Shown: positions 1 through 6,181, counted from the stretch's first letter. The stretch is DNA of 6,372 bases from an uncultured Bacteroidia bacterium (GCA_902773305.1 CACYEB010000241.1:1-6372); one strand, 5' to 3'. Notes: generated by a model not told the origin, from the letters alone. Numbers and translations: made by a program.

Positions 1-22
1 CGACAATGATGTAAAAATGTTC

Positions 23-39
23 CATAACAAAAAGTTATG
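23..39. repeat. Short inverted repeat (6-bp arms, AAAAA loop)
   Basis: CATAAC and GTTATG flank a five-A loop, giving a perfect 6-bp hairpin or operator-like palindrome. The stem is AT-rich and no T-tract follows, so it is a poor intrinsic terminator. It could be a protein-binding site for a neighbour outside the window or simply chance in AT-rich DNA. Confidence 0.3.
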
Positions 40-70
40 AATATTAATTGATGTGACTACATAGCTTATT

Positions 71-100
71 CCCAGCTACTTATAAAATTTATCTAATTTA
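71..100 (+). repeat. Direct repeat copy 1 (30 bp, diverged)
   Basis: This segment begins CCCAGCTACTTATAAAA and matches 199-228 at 25 of 30 positions by eye, starting at CCCAG and ending at ATTTA. The start-to-start distance is 128 bp. The match does not extend clearly on either side. Function is unknown; low-complexity AT content weakens the statistical case, but the shared CCCAG and TTATC blocks are not simple AT runs. Confidence 0.45.
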
Positions 101-198
101 TCAAAAGAAGTAATGATGCATCAAAGTTGTAACAAATGGAAGAAATGAACCACTTAGTGACACAATTCGACACTATACAAAATGTTATCCTATTTAAA

Positions 199-228
199 CC
201 CAGTTATTTATAAAAATTATCGCATTTA
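199..228 (+). repeat. Direct repeat copy 2 (30 bp, diverged)
   Basis: This is the second copy of the repeat at 71-100, beginning CCCAGTTATTTATAAAA. The differences are two C/T changes near the start, one T/A in the middle, and a TA/GC pair near the end. It lies about 90 bp upstream of the predicted promoter of the XRE gene, so it might be a distal regulatory element, but nothing in the sequence shows that directly. Confidence 0.45.
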
Positions 229-283
229 AAACATCAACTATACACGATTGTTCTCATTTTAATTCCAGATTCCAATATATGAG

Positions 284-304
284 ACAAGTGTAATTTACAT
301 TTGT
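284..304. promoter_or_regulatory. Imperfect 21-bp palindrome, candidate operator O1
   Basis: The core is TGTAA-T-TTACA (289-299), and the symmetry extends outward to ACAA (284-287) and TTGT (301-304) with one mismatched pair. It also contains a TACATTTG box (296-303), but that box lacks a TTTG-like -33 element at the right distance. This is the most upstream of three palindromes built from the same half-site ahead of the XRE gene, which suggests a binding site for that protein or another dimeric regulator. Confidence 0.5.
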
Positions 305-307
305 GAT

Positions 308-326
308 TTACAAGTTTGACTTGTAA
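308..326. promoter_or_regulatory. 19-bp palindrome, candidate operator O2 over the -33 element
   Basis: TTACAAG and CTTGTAA are perfect 7-bp inverted arms separated by TTTGA. The right arm overlaps the predicted -33 element (CTTG, 320-323) of the promoter for the XRE gene. Protein bound here would be expected to block RNA polymerase, so a repressor operator is the simplest reading. Binding by the adjacent XRE protein is inferred from position only. Confidence 0.55.
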
Positions 327-351
327 TTGTAAACGAATGTTACTACATTTG
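320..351 (+). promoter_or_regulatory. Bacteroidetes-type promoter for the XRE gene
   Basis: The -7 box is TACATTTG (344-351), a full match to the TAnnTTTG consensus used by the Bacteroidetes primary sigma factor. The -33 element is CTTG (320-323), one base off TTTG, with 20 bp between the two, inside the usual 19-21. Transcription would begin around 355-358, leaving a leader of about 20 nt before the ATG at 376. Palindromes overlap the -33 element and the start region. Confidence 0.6.
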
Positions 352-367
352 TAAAAGATAGTTTACA
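350..367. promoter_or_regulatory. 18-bp palindrome, candidate operator O3 at the transcription start
   Basis: TGTAAA and TTTACA are perfect 6-bp arms with a 6-nt spacer. The left arm overlaps the end of the -7 box and the right arm ends just before the AGGA (367-370) that is the likely ribosome binding site for the ATG at 376. An additional TGTAAAC at 328-334 also pairs with GTTTACA at 361-367 across the -7 box. The position fits repression of initiation, or possibly control of translation through RNA structure. Confidence 0.5.
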
Positions 368-375
368 GGATTTTT

Positions 376-876
376 ATGGAAGAACGACTTAAACTTTTCC
401 TTGCAATGGAGGGTCTCTCCCCCAGTCAATTCGCCGACAAACTGGGCGTCCAGCGATCGGGAGTCAGTCACTTGCTGTCGGGTCGCAACAAACCCAGTTT
501 CGAATTCATCAACAAGATGCTGGTCGCCTACCCCAAACTGAATCCTGACTGGCTGATAATGGGCACCGGGAAAGCCTACCGGGATATGGGGCAGGGAGAA
601 ACCAGCCCGCGGACAGAGACGGATGCCGCTCCCGTTACACCTCCACCCACCCCCGAAGAAGCTGAAGCTCCGCTTGAAGAAAACACTGCAACAAACACAG
701 AACCAGAGCTTTTTGCCCAGACATCGCAGCCCGTAGTGACAGCTCCACACCCCCCTGCAGCCCCCAGGGAAATCCCTGAGAATCGCATAAAAGCCCCTAA
801 GGTGACCACCTCTGCAGAAAAACGCATCGCCCAGATCACCATTTTATATACCGACGGCACTTTCGAAATCAGATAG
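376..876 (+). CDS. XRE-family helix-turn-helix DNA-binding protein
   Basis: This is a probable transcriptional regulator. Residues 1-65 form an XRE/Cro-like helix-turn-helix domain: helix 2 is about residues 15-24 (SPSQFADKLG) and the recognition helix follows from residue 26 (QRSGVSHLLSGRNKPS), then NPDWLIMGTG, a typical end for this domain in Bacteroidetes proteins. Residues 71-147 are a low-complexity linker rich in Pro, Glu, Thr and Ala. The last 18 residues end in ITILYTDGTFEIR, which resembles a short conserved tail I associate with such Bacteroidetes regulators; its role is unknown. The ATG is preceded by AGGA at 5-nt spacing. Three palindromes lie over and around its promoter, suggesting autoregulation. 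No terminator is seen before pyrD, so read-through into the operon is possible. The DNA-binding fold is fairly sure; target and effector are not known. Confidence 0.85.
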   Translation: MEERLKLFLAMEGLSPSQFADKLGVQRSGVSHLLSGRNKPSFEFINKMLVAYPKLNPDWLIMGTGKAYRDMGQGETSPRTETDAAPVTPPPTPEEAEAPLEENTATNTEPELFAQTSQPVVTAPHPPAAPREIPENRIKAPKVTTSAEKRIAQITILYTDGTFEIR

Positions 877-908
877 TCTGACAAGAAGAGAAACTTTTAC
901 TACATTTG
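877..908 (+). promoter_or_regulatory. Candidate promoter for pyrD
   Basis: A TACATTTG -7 box (901-908) matches TAnnTTTG fully. TCTG (877-880) lies 20 bp upstream as a one-mismatch -33 element, the same spacing as the promoter ahead of the XRE gene. The 14 nt TTACTACATTTGTA (897-910) are identical to 340-353. Initiation would fall at about 912-915, just before the pyrD ATG at 916, so the transcript would be nearly leaderless. TACA/TGTA symmetry within 901-910 could also make it part of an operator. Confidence 0.45.
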
Positions 909-915
909 TATTGAT

Positions 916-1956
916 ATGTACAAGCTTCTCATCAGACCCCTGCTGTTTTTATTTCCGCCCGAACAGGCCCACAAGATAGTCCTGGGAGCGCTCAAGGTGG
1001 CCAGGTACATCCCAGGCTGCCGGTTTCTGATACGTCTGATGTTCCGCCGCCGCTCCAAACTGCTCGAAAAAGAACTCTTCGGCATCAAGTTTCCCAATCC
1101 CGTGGGACTTGCAGCCGGTCTTGACAAGAACGGCGAGTATTACAACGACCTGGCCAACCTGGGCTTCGGCTTTATGGAGATAGGTTCCCTGACTCCTCTG
1201 CCGCAGGATGGCAACCCCACTCCCCGCCTCTGGCGCCTGCCCAAAGACCGCGCCCTGATAAACCGTATGGGAATCAACAACCGCGGCGTGCGCAGCGCAC
1301 TGCAGACGCTCAAGCAGGAACACCCTAAAATTATTATAGGTGCCAACATATCCAAAAACACTGATACTCCAAACGAAGAGGCCGGCAAAGACTATGCACG
1401 CAGTATTGCACTGCTTTACGACTTTGTCGATTTCTTTGTGCTGAACGTCTCCTGCCCCAATGTCAGGGATCTGGACCGCCTTCAGGGCGACAATATGCTG
1501 CAGCAGGTGCTTGACAGCGTAAAGGAGGTGATCCGCTACAACGAAACGGCCCGCCCGGTTCTGCTCAAGGTATCACCCGATATGAGCCGCGACCAGCTGG
1601 ATGTAATCATACATCTTGCCCTTATCAACGGGCTGGACGGCATTGTGGCCACCAACACCACCCGCAGCCGCAGCAACCTTGTCACTGCAGAGAAAACAGT
1701 CACCGCCATCGGAGAGGGCGGGCTGAGCGGTGCCCCGTTGTTCGAGAAATCGCTTGAGACGGTCAGATATATCCACGCCAAGAGCAACGGACTTCTCCCC
1801 ATCATCGCCTCGGGCGGCATTATGACCCCCGACCAGGCCAGCCGTATGATGGACGCCGGCGCCTCTTTGATAGAGGTCTATACCGGATTTATTTACGAGG
1901 GGCCTGCGTTTGCAAAACGTATAGTCAAACACCTTAAAAAGCGGATGAAGAAATGA
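916..1956 (+). CDS. pyrD: Dihydroorotate dehydrogenase, quinone-dependent (class 2) type
   Basis: PyrD oxidises dihydroorotate to orotate, the fourth step of pyrimidine synthesis, using FMN; class 2 enzymes pass electrons to membrane quinone. The 346-residue length and the N-terminal helical extension (MYKLLIRPLLFLFPPEQAHK, residues 1-20, plus following helices) are class 2 traits. Visible motifs are AAGLDKNGE (66-74), GFMEIGSLTPLPQDGNPTPR (85-104), NRMGINNRG (116-124), NVSCPN (177-182), KVSPD (218-222), ATNTT (245-249), GGLSG (268-272), ASGGI (298-302) and YTGFIYEGP (322-330). At the catalytic-base position just before PN it has Cys180, where class 2 enzymes usually have Ser and class 1 enzymes Cys. 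The start at 916 gives the expected N terminus; no Shine-Dalgarno is evident. Its stop overlaps the cinA start (ATGA). Confidence 0.95.
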   Translation: MYKLLIRPLLFLFPPEQAHKIVLGALKVARYIPGCRFLIRLMFRRRSKLLEKELFGIKFPNPVGLAAGLDKNGEYYNDLANLGFGFMEIGSLTPLPQDGNPTPRLWRLPKDRALINRMGINNRGVRSALQTLKQEHPKIIIGANISKNTDTPNEEAGKDYARSIALLYDFVDFFVLNVSCPNVRDLDRLQGDNMLQQVLDSVKEVIRYNETARPVLLKVSPDMSRDQLDVIIHLALINGLDGIVATNTTRSRSNLVTAEKTVTAIGEGGLSGAPLFEKSLETVRYIHAKSNGLLPIIASGGIMTPDQASRMMDAGASLIEVYTGFIYEGPAFAKRIVKHLKKRMKK

Positions 1957-3260
1957 AAACGGCAGCGATTTGCGCCATCGGCGACGAGATCCTGATAGGG
2001 CAGATAGTAGATACCAACTCCTCGCACATTGCCCGCGCACTCAACGGTATAGGTGTCAGGGTCGGCGGTATATCTTCTATAGGAGACGACCGGGACACTA
2101 TCATCCGCCATCTGGGTTCCCTGCTGGAAAGCAACGACATAGTGATGGTCACCGGGGGCCTCGGACCCACCAAAGACGACATCACCAAAGCTGCCCTGGC
2201 AACCTTGAGCGGCGCCAAGTCTTACCGCCGCAGCGAAGCGCAGATGGAGGTCATCGAAAGCATCCTGCAGCGCCGCGGCATAGAGATGCTGGAGGTCAAC
2301 CGCGCCCAGGCCGACGTTCCCGACACCGCGAATGTCATCGTCAACCGCCTGGGAACCGCACCTGTTATGGAGTTTGTGTTTGACGAAAGCCGATACGGCC
2401 ACAAGGCGCTGCTGTATTCCCTTCCCGGCGTTCCCTACGAAGCCGTCGGGGCCCTGGACGATATCCTGGAGGCCATCAGGGCACAGTTTCCCTCAGAAGA
2501 GATCCTGCACCGCACAATATGCACATTCGGGCTGGCAGAGAGCGTGCTGGCCAACAACATAGCCGGCTGGGAGGAGGCCCTCCCCGACTGGCTCCACCTG
2601 GCATATCTTCCCAACTCCATTTATGGCGTACGGCTGCGCCTCTCCTGCTACGGAGCGGGCGTTTCAGGCCGGAAAGAGGCTATGGACGTCGCCGTGGCAA
2701 AACTCTACGACATCCTTGGCAATTATATATACGGCGAAGGAAACGACACCCTTCAATCGGTGATTCCCCGTTTGCTCCAGTCTCCCCCCGAGGCGACCTG
2801 CCAGGAGACCATCGCGGTCGCCGAATCCTGCACCGGCGGCCTGGTATCCAACCTTATCACAAGCGTGCCCGGCAGCAGCGTATATTACAAGGGGAGCGTC
2901 ACCAGCTATGCCAACGAGGTCAAGACCAACCTTTTGAACGTTCCGGAGGAGATTCTGGAGAAATATGGAGCCGTGAGCCGCGAATGCGCCGAGGCAATGG
3001 CGCGCGGCGTGGCCATATTGCTTGACAGCGACTGGAGCGTCGCCACCACCGGCATCGCCGGCCCCGGCGGCGGAAGCGACCTGAAGCCGGTGGGGATCTG
3101 CTGGACTGCGGCCGCCCACCGCAACCCCTTCACCGGAGAGACGGAGGTGGTGTCGCGTCTGGTCAAGAGCGCTTCGGCCAGCCGCGAAGTGAATATGCAG
3201 CGCTTCGCCTCCAACGCCCTCAATCTTTTGAGACTGATGATGCAGCAAAAATTATTATAA
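1953..3260 (+). CDS. cinA: CinA-family protein with NMN amidohydrolase (PncC) domain
   Basis: This is a full-length two-domain CinA protein of 435 residues. The N-terminal COG1058/MoaB-like domain (about 1-170) carries GDEIL (10-14), TNSS (21-24), TGGLGPTKDD (67-76) and PGVPYE (158-163); in characterised relatives this domain acts as an ADP-ribose/CoA pyrophosphatase. The C-terminal PncC domain (about 285-432) carries AESCTGG (290-296), with Ser292 the expected nucleophile, then YYKGSVTSYANEVK (311-324), GAVS (339-342) and TGIAGPGGGS (366-375). PncC deamidates nicotinamide mononucleotide to nicotinate mononucleotide for NAD recycling. The name comes from a competence-inducible gene in Gram-positive bacteria and need not mean competence here. 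The ATG overlaps the pyrD stop by 4 nt, which points to translational coupling. Function of each domain is by homology; all key motifs appear intact. Confidence 0.93.
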   Translation: MKTAAICAIGDEILIGQIVDTNSSHIARALNGIGVRVGGISSIGDDRDTIIRHLGSLLESNDIVMVTGGLGPTKDDITKAALATLSGAKSYRRSEAQMEVIESILQRRGIEMLEVNRAQADVPDTANVIVNRLGTAPVMEFVFDESRYGHKALLYSLPGVPYEAVGALDDILEAIRAQFPSEEILHRTICTFGLAESVLANNIAGWEEALPDWLHLAYLPNSIYGVRLRLSCYGAGVSGRKEAMDVAVAKLYDILGNYIYGEGNDTLQSVIPRLLQSPPEATCQETIAVAESCTGGLVSNLITSVPGSSVYYKGSVTSYANEVKTNLLNVPEEILEKYGAVSRECAEAMARGVAILLDSDWSVATTGIAGPGGGSDLKPVGICWTAAAHRNPFTGETEVVSRLVKSASASREVNMQRFASNALNLLRLMMQQKLL

Positions 3261-3275
3261 TATAAACAGGTATAT

Positions 3276-4472
3276 ATGAAGTATATATTCGCAACCCTCG
3301 GTTGCCTCGCACTGGCATCCACCACCCTGCTGAACGCACAGACCCAGCAACCTGCACAGAAAGAATACACCTTTACGGTAGTCAAGGAAAACCCTGTCAC
3401 CCCCGTCAAGAACCAGGCCAGCAGCGGCACCTGCTGGTGCTACTCCTCCATCTCATTCATAGAGTCCGAGATTATGCGTATGGGCGGTCCCGAGACCGAC
3501 CTGGCCGAGATGTTCGTGGTGAGCAAGGCCTATGCCGACAAGGCAGAGAAGTTTGTCCGTCTGGACGGCAAACTCAACTTTGCGCAGGGCAGCTCTGCAG
3601 AAGATGTGTTCCACGTCTGGCAGGACTACGGCATCGTGCCCCAGCAAGTGATGGAAGGCCTCAACTACGGCGAGAAGCTCAACCGCCACAGCGAGCTGTG
3701 CAACGGTATGAAAGGCTTTCTGGACGCGGTCGTCAAGAACCCCAACAAGAAACTCTCAACCGCCTGGAAACGGGCTCTGCAGGGCATTCTGGACGCATAT
3801 CTGGGCCCCTGCCCCGAGGTATTCGAATATAACGGCAAAAAATACACTCCCAAGAGCTACGCTGCCTCTCTGGGCCTGAAGCCTGAAGACTACGTCTCCA
3901 TCACCTCCTTTACCCACCACCCGTTCTACACCCAGTTTGCACTGGAGGTAGAGGACAACTGGCGTTGGGATTTGAGCTACAACATCCCGATGGAAGAAAT
4001 GATGCAGATCATAGACAACGCCATTGAAAAGGGTTACACCGTTGCCTGGGGCACCGATGTCAGCGAGCAGGGCTTCACCCGCAGCGGCCTGGCACTGAAC
4101 CCCGACCTCTCTGCCGTTGAAGAAGCCGGCAGCGACCAGGTGCGCTGGGTAGGCGTCGATCCCGAAGAAAAGGCAAAGCAACTGGCCAGGATGCGCGACG
4201 AAGCCCCCGAGATGACCGTAACCCAAGAAATGCGTCAGGAAGGCTACGACAACAAAACCACCACCGACGACCACGGAATGCACATATACGGCATCGCCAA
4301 AGACCAGAACGGCAATAAATTCTATATGGTGAAGAACTCCTGGGGAGAAACGGGCAAATACAACGGCATCTGGTATGCCTCCGACTCGTTCGTCCGCTAC
4401 AAGACCCTGAACATTTTGGTCCACAAAAACGCCATTCCCAAGGAGATCCGTAGTAAAATGGGTATAAAATAA
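3276..4472 (+). CDS. Secreted C1-family cysteine peptidase, bleomycin hydrolase/PepC-like
   Basis: This is a papain-fold cysteine peptidase of 398 residues, closest in layout to the C1B bleomycin hydrolase/aminopeptidase C group. A signal peptide (about residues 1-21, cleavage near LLNA|Q) predicts export to the periplasm or beyond. Catalytic elements visible are Gln47 in VKNQASSGTCW (44-54) forming the oxyanion hole, nucleophile Cys53, His336 in GMHIYGIA (334-341), and Asn354 in VKNSWG (352-357). About 280 residues separate Cys and His, much longer than in papain, as expected for the C1B group with its inserted helical region. Cytoplasmic PepC proteins usually lack a signal peptide, so this is an exported version; its substrate is probably peptides but is unknown. 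It lies 15 nt after cinA with an AGG-type ribosome site at 3268-3270, and 6 nt before pssA. The signal peptide argues against a cytoplasmic role shared with its neighbours. Confidence 0.88.
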   Translation: MKYIFATLGCLALASTTLLNAQTQQPAQKEYTFTVVKENPVTPVKNQASSGTCWCYSSISFIESEIMRMGGPETDLAEMFVVSKAYADKAEKFVRLDGKLNFAQGSSAEDVFHVWQDYGIVPQQVMEGLNYGEKLNRHSELCNGMKGFLDAVVKNPNKKLSTAWKRALQGILDAYLGPCPEVFEYNGKKYTPKSYAASLGLKPEDYVSITSFTHHPFYTQFALEVEDNWRWDLSYNIPMEEMMQIIDNAIEKGYTVAWGTDVSEQGFTRSGLALNPDLSAVEEAGSDQVRWVGVDPEEKAKQLARMRDEAPEMTVTQEMRQEGYDNKTTTDDHGMHIYGIAKDQNGNKFYMVKNSWGETGKYNGIWYASDSFVRYKTLNILVHKNAIPKEIRSKMGIK

Positions 4473-4478
4473 ACCGTT

Positions 4479-5213
4479 ATGAAGAAATTCCTTCCAAGCC
4501 TGGTAACTTGTCTGAACCTGATGTCGGGGGTTTGCGCCTCGATACTGGCCCTCTGGGGATATTTTTATCAGGCATACTGCTTAATACTGGCCGGAGGGAT
4601 TTTTGACCTTTGCGACGGCGCCCTTGCCCGGGCACTGGGTGTATCCTCGCCGATGGGCAGGGAACTGGATTCGCTCAGCGACCTTGTCACCTTCGGTCTG
4701 GCACCGGCGCTGATGCTGTTTTCTTGGTACTTCAAAATCAACTGCGAAGGGGCGGCTACTCCCCTCGCCTTCGTACCCCTGCTGCTGGTGGCATTCTCTG
4801 CCATCCGTCTGGCCCGTTTCAACATCGAGAGCGGCGGCAAGAGTTACTTCACAGGCCTGGCCACACCTGCCAGCGCAATGATAACGGCCTCTGCAGTGGC
4901 CTACGGACACACCTGCGCCGTGGCATCGGCCCCCAGCGTCATCCTTGCCCTGCTCAAGACCACCTGGTTCATACCGGTCCTGGCTGCCGTGCTCTGCATA
5001 TTGCTGGTATGCCGCATACGGATGTTCTCCCTCAAAGGGAAATTGGACATCCGCCACTGGCTGCTCGCAGGCGGCGCCCTCGCCCTGGTTGCCGGCATCG
5101 CCCTTGTCGCCCCCCGCGGCATCCGTCCCGTCGGCTACCTTGCCCTTTTCACCCTGCTTCTCTTCTGCGTTTATCTGCTGCTGGCAATAATATCTCCTGT
5201 CAAGACCGAGTAG
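4479..5213 (+). CDS. pssA: CDP-diacylglycerol-serine O-phosphatidyltransferase
   Basis: PssA joins L-serine to CDP-diacylglycerol to make phosphatidylserine, the precursor of phosphatidylethanolamine, in the inner membrane. The CDP-alcohol phosphatidyltransferase signature DGx2ARx8Gx3Dx3D is complete: Asp46-Gly47, Ala50-Arg51, Gly60, Asp64, Asp68. The N-terminal SLVTCLNLMSGVCAS (7-21), the RLARFN block (110-115) and FTGLATPASA (124-133) are typical of PssA rather than of phosphatidylglycerophosphate synthase. Several hydrophobic segments (about 12-42, 72-86, 95-107, 130-150, 163-178, 195-211, 218-238) fit a multi-span membrane protein. Length of 244 residues is normal for the Bacteroidetes form. 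It starts 6 nt after the peptidase gene, with no separate promoter seen. A phosphatidylserine decarboxylase partner is not in the window. Confidence 0.92.
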   Translation: MKKFLPSLVTCLNLMSGVCASILALWGYFYQAYCLILAGGIFDLCDGALARALGVSSPMGRELDSLSDLVTFGLAPALMLFSWYFKINCEGAATPLAFVPLLLVAFSAIRLARFNIESGGKSYFTGLATPASAMITASAVAYGHTCAVASAPSVILALLKTTWFIPVLAAVLCILLVCRIRMFSLKGKLDIRHWLLAGGALALVAGIALVAPRGIRPVGYLALFTLLLFCVYLLLAIISPVKTE

Positions 5214-5231
5214 ATTTTATTCAACAGTGAT

Positions 5232-6104
5232 ATGGAAAGCAGCACCAAGACATACCGCGTGGCGGATTTCTTCTTTACCGTAGAAGATTTGCCGTTCGAT
5301 GCGGTCAATCTGCAGCCGTTCTTCGTGCCGGAGCCGGGCAGCGAAAGCCTCTTCACGCTTAAGATAGTGGAAAGCCTTCCTCAGTACGGCAGTGACTTGA
5401 TATACCGCAGCCAAGAAGGACCCCGCTCTTCTGTCATCTCCCTCTATACCGTCAGCGATGGCGGCTACCTGTTCGAAATGCAGCAGCTGCCCACAAAGCC
5501 GGTTGCCGGCAGATTGATTGCAGATCCCGGATTCAAGTCGGCACGACTGGTGCTGCTCGGGAACGACGACCTCTATGCTGTCAACTCGTCGCTGATGCTG
5601 CTCTTTGCATTCTCCACGGCCTGCAAGGGGGCTCTTGAGATGCACTCTTCCGTCATTACAAAAGATGGCCGCGGCTACCTTTTCCTGGGCAAGAGCGGCA
5701 CCGGCAAGAGCACCCACAGCCGGCTCTGGCTGCGCAACATCCCCGGCACCGAACTTCTGAACGACGACAACCCCATCCTGAGGCTGCTTCCCGACGGAAC
5801 AGTACGGGTCTATGGCAGCCCCTGGAGCGGCAAGACACCGTGTTACAAATCCAAGGACGCCCTGGCCGGCGCACTCGTCCACCTGAAGCAGGCGCCGTAC
5901 AACAAGATTACCAGGCTGCCTGTAGTCCAGTCATATATTTTCCTGATGGAGGCCGCCTCCGCTTTCCGGCCCATAAAATCCCTTGCCGACGGCTGGCACC
6001 GTACGATGGAGGGAATATGCGCCGCCCTCCCCTTCTACAGTCTGGAGTGCCTCCCCGACGACGATGCCGCCCTGCTCTGCTACCGGACAGTCGTCAATCA
6101 ATAA
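5232..6104 (+). CDS. HprK-like P-loop kinase-fold protein, substrate unknown
   Basis: This 290-residue protein has a C-terminal domain of the HPr kinase/PEP carboxykinase-like P-loop fold. The P-loop is GKSGTGKST (153-161). A His-Ser-Ser (138-140) precedes it, matching the position of the HprK active-site His, and NDDN (177-180) follows at the position of the paired Asp residues of HprK. GSPWSGK (195-201) is a further motif seen in these HprK-like proteins. The N-terminal ~130 residues do not resemble the HprK N-terminal domain and I do not recognise them. It is therefore unlikely to be a classical HPr kinase/phosphorylase, and no HPr gene is present. Relatives occur near PqqD-type or peptide-modification genes in other bacteria, but none is seen here. 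It lies 18 nt after pssA and is the last gene of the run before the terminator. ATP binding is likely; the substrate is unknown. Confidence 0.75.
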   Translation: MESSTKTYRVADFFFTVEDLPFDAVNLQPFFVPEPGSESLFTLKIVESLPQYGSDLIYRSQEGPRSSVISLYTVSDGGYLFEMQQLPTKPVAGRLIADPGFKSARLVLLGNDDLYAVNSSLMLLFAFSTACKGALEMHSSVITKDGRGYLFLGKSGTGKSTHSRLWLRNIPGTELLNDDNPILRLLPDGTVRVYGSPWSGKTPCYKSKDALAGALVHLKQAPYNKITRLPVVQSYIFLMEAASAFRPIKSLADGWHRTMEGICAALPFYSLECLPDDDAALLCYRTVVNQ

Positions 6105-6181
6105 AACAGTAAGCGAAGAGGGAGCCGCCGAAATCATAGCAGAGGTGACAGGCTCACTCTAGATGAAATCCAGGCGCTTTA

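Larger units (their letters stand above)
1..283. other. AT-rich intergenic region without a gene
   Basis: This stretch is strongly AT-rich compared with the GC-rich genes downstream, and no open frame in it looks like a protein. It contains a small inverted repeat (23-39) and a diverged direct repeat (71-100 and 199-228), listed separately. No tRNA, rRNA or recognisable RNA gene is visible. No TAnnTTTG promoter box was found on the minus strand, so nothing indicates a divergent gene starting here. The gene upstream of the window edge is unknown. Confidence 0.7.

Noticed and set aside
71..228. CRISPR array
   Set aside because: Only two diverged copies, an over-long single spacer and no cas genes.
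296..303. Second promoter -7 box (TACATTTG) upstream of the XRE gene
   Set aside because: There is no TTTG-like -33 element at 19-21 bp upstream, and the box is explained by the palindrome at 284-304.
1..375. Possible replication origin (AT-rich with repeats)
   Set aside because: No cluster of good DnaA boxes was found; the nearest (TTATCCTAT at 185-193) has mismatches, and no dnaA or dnaN is adjacent.
1953..3260. Competence operon suggested by the name CinA
   Set aside because: No com, recA or DNA-uptake gene is present; CinA here is best read as a nucleotide-recycling enzyme.
3276..3305. Lipoprotein lipobox around Cys10 of the peptidase
   Set aside because: Cys10 is too close to the N terminus, with the hydrophobic stretch continuing after it; a signal peptidase I site near residue 21 fits better.
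3756..4424. Long open frame on the minus strand opposite the peptidase gene
   Set aside because: The + strand frame has a complete catalytic set and signal peptide; the antisense frame has no recognisable domain and arises from the GC-rich codon pattern.
5217..5882. Long open frame on the minus strand opposite the kinase-fold gene
   Set aside because: The + strand frame has a P-loop and matches a known fold; the antisense product shows no motif and no promoter or start context.
5232..6104. Classical HPr kinase/phosphorylase (hprK)
   Set aside because: The N-terminal domain is unlike HprK and no HPr or PTS gene is nearby; only the P-loop domain is shared.
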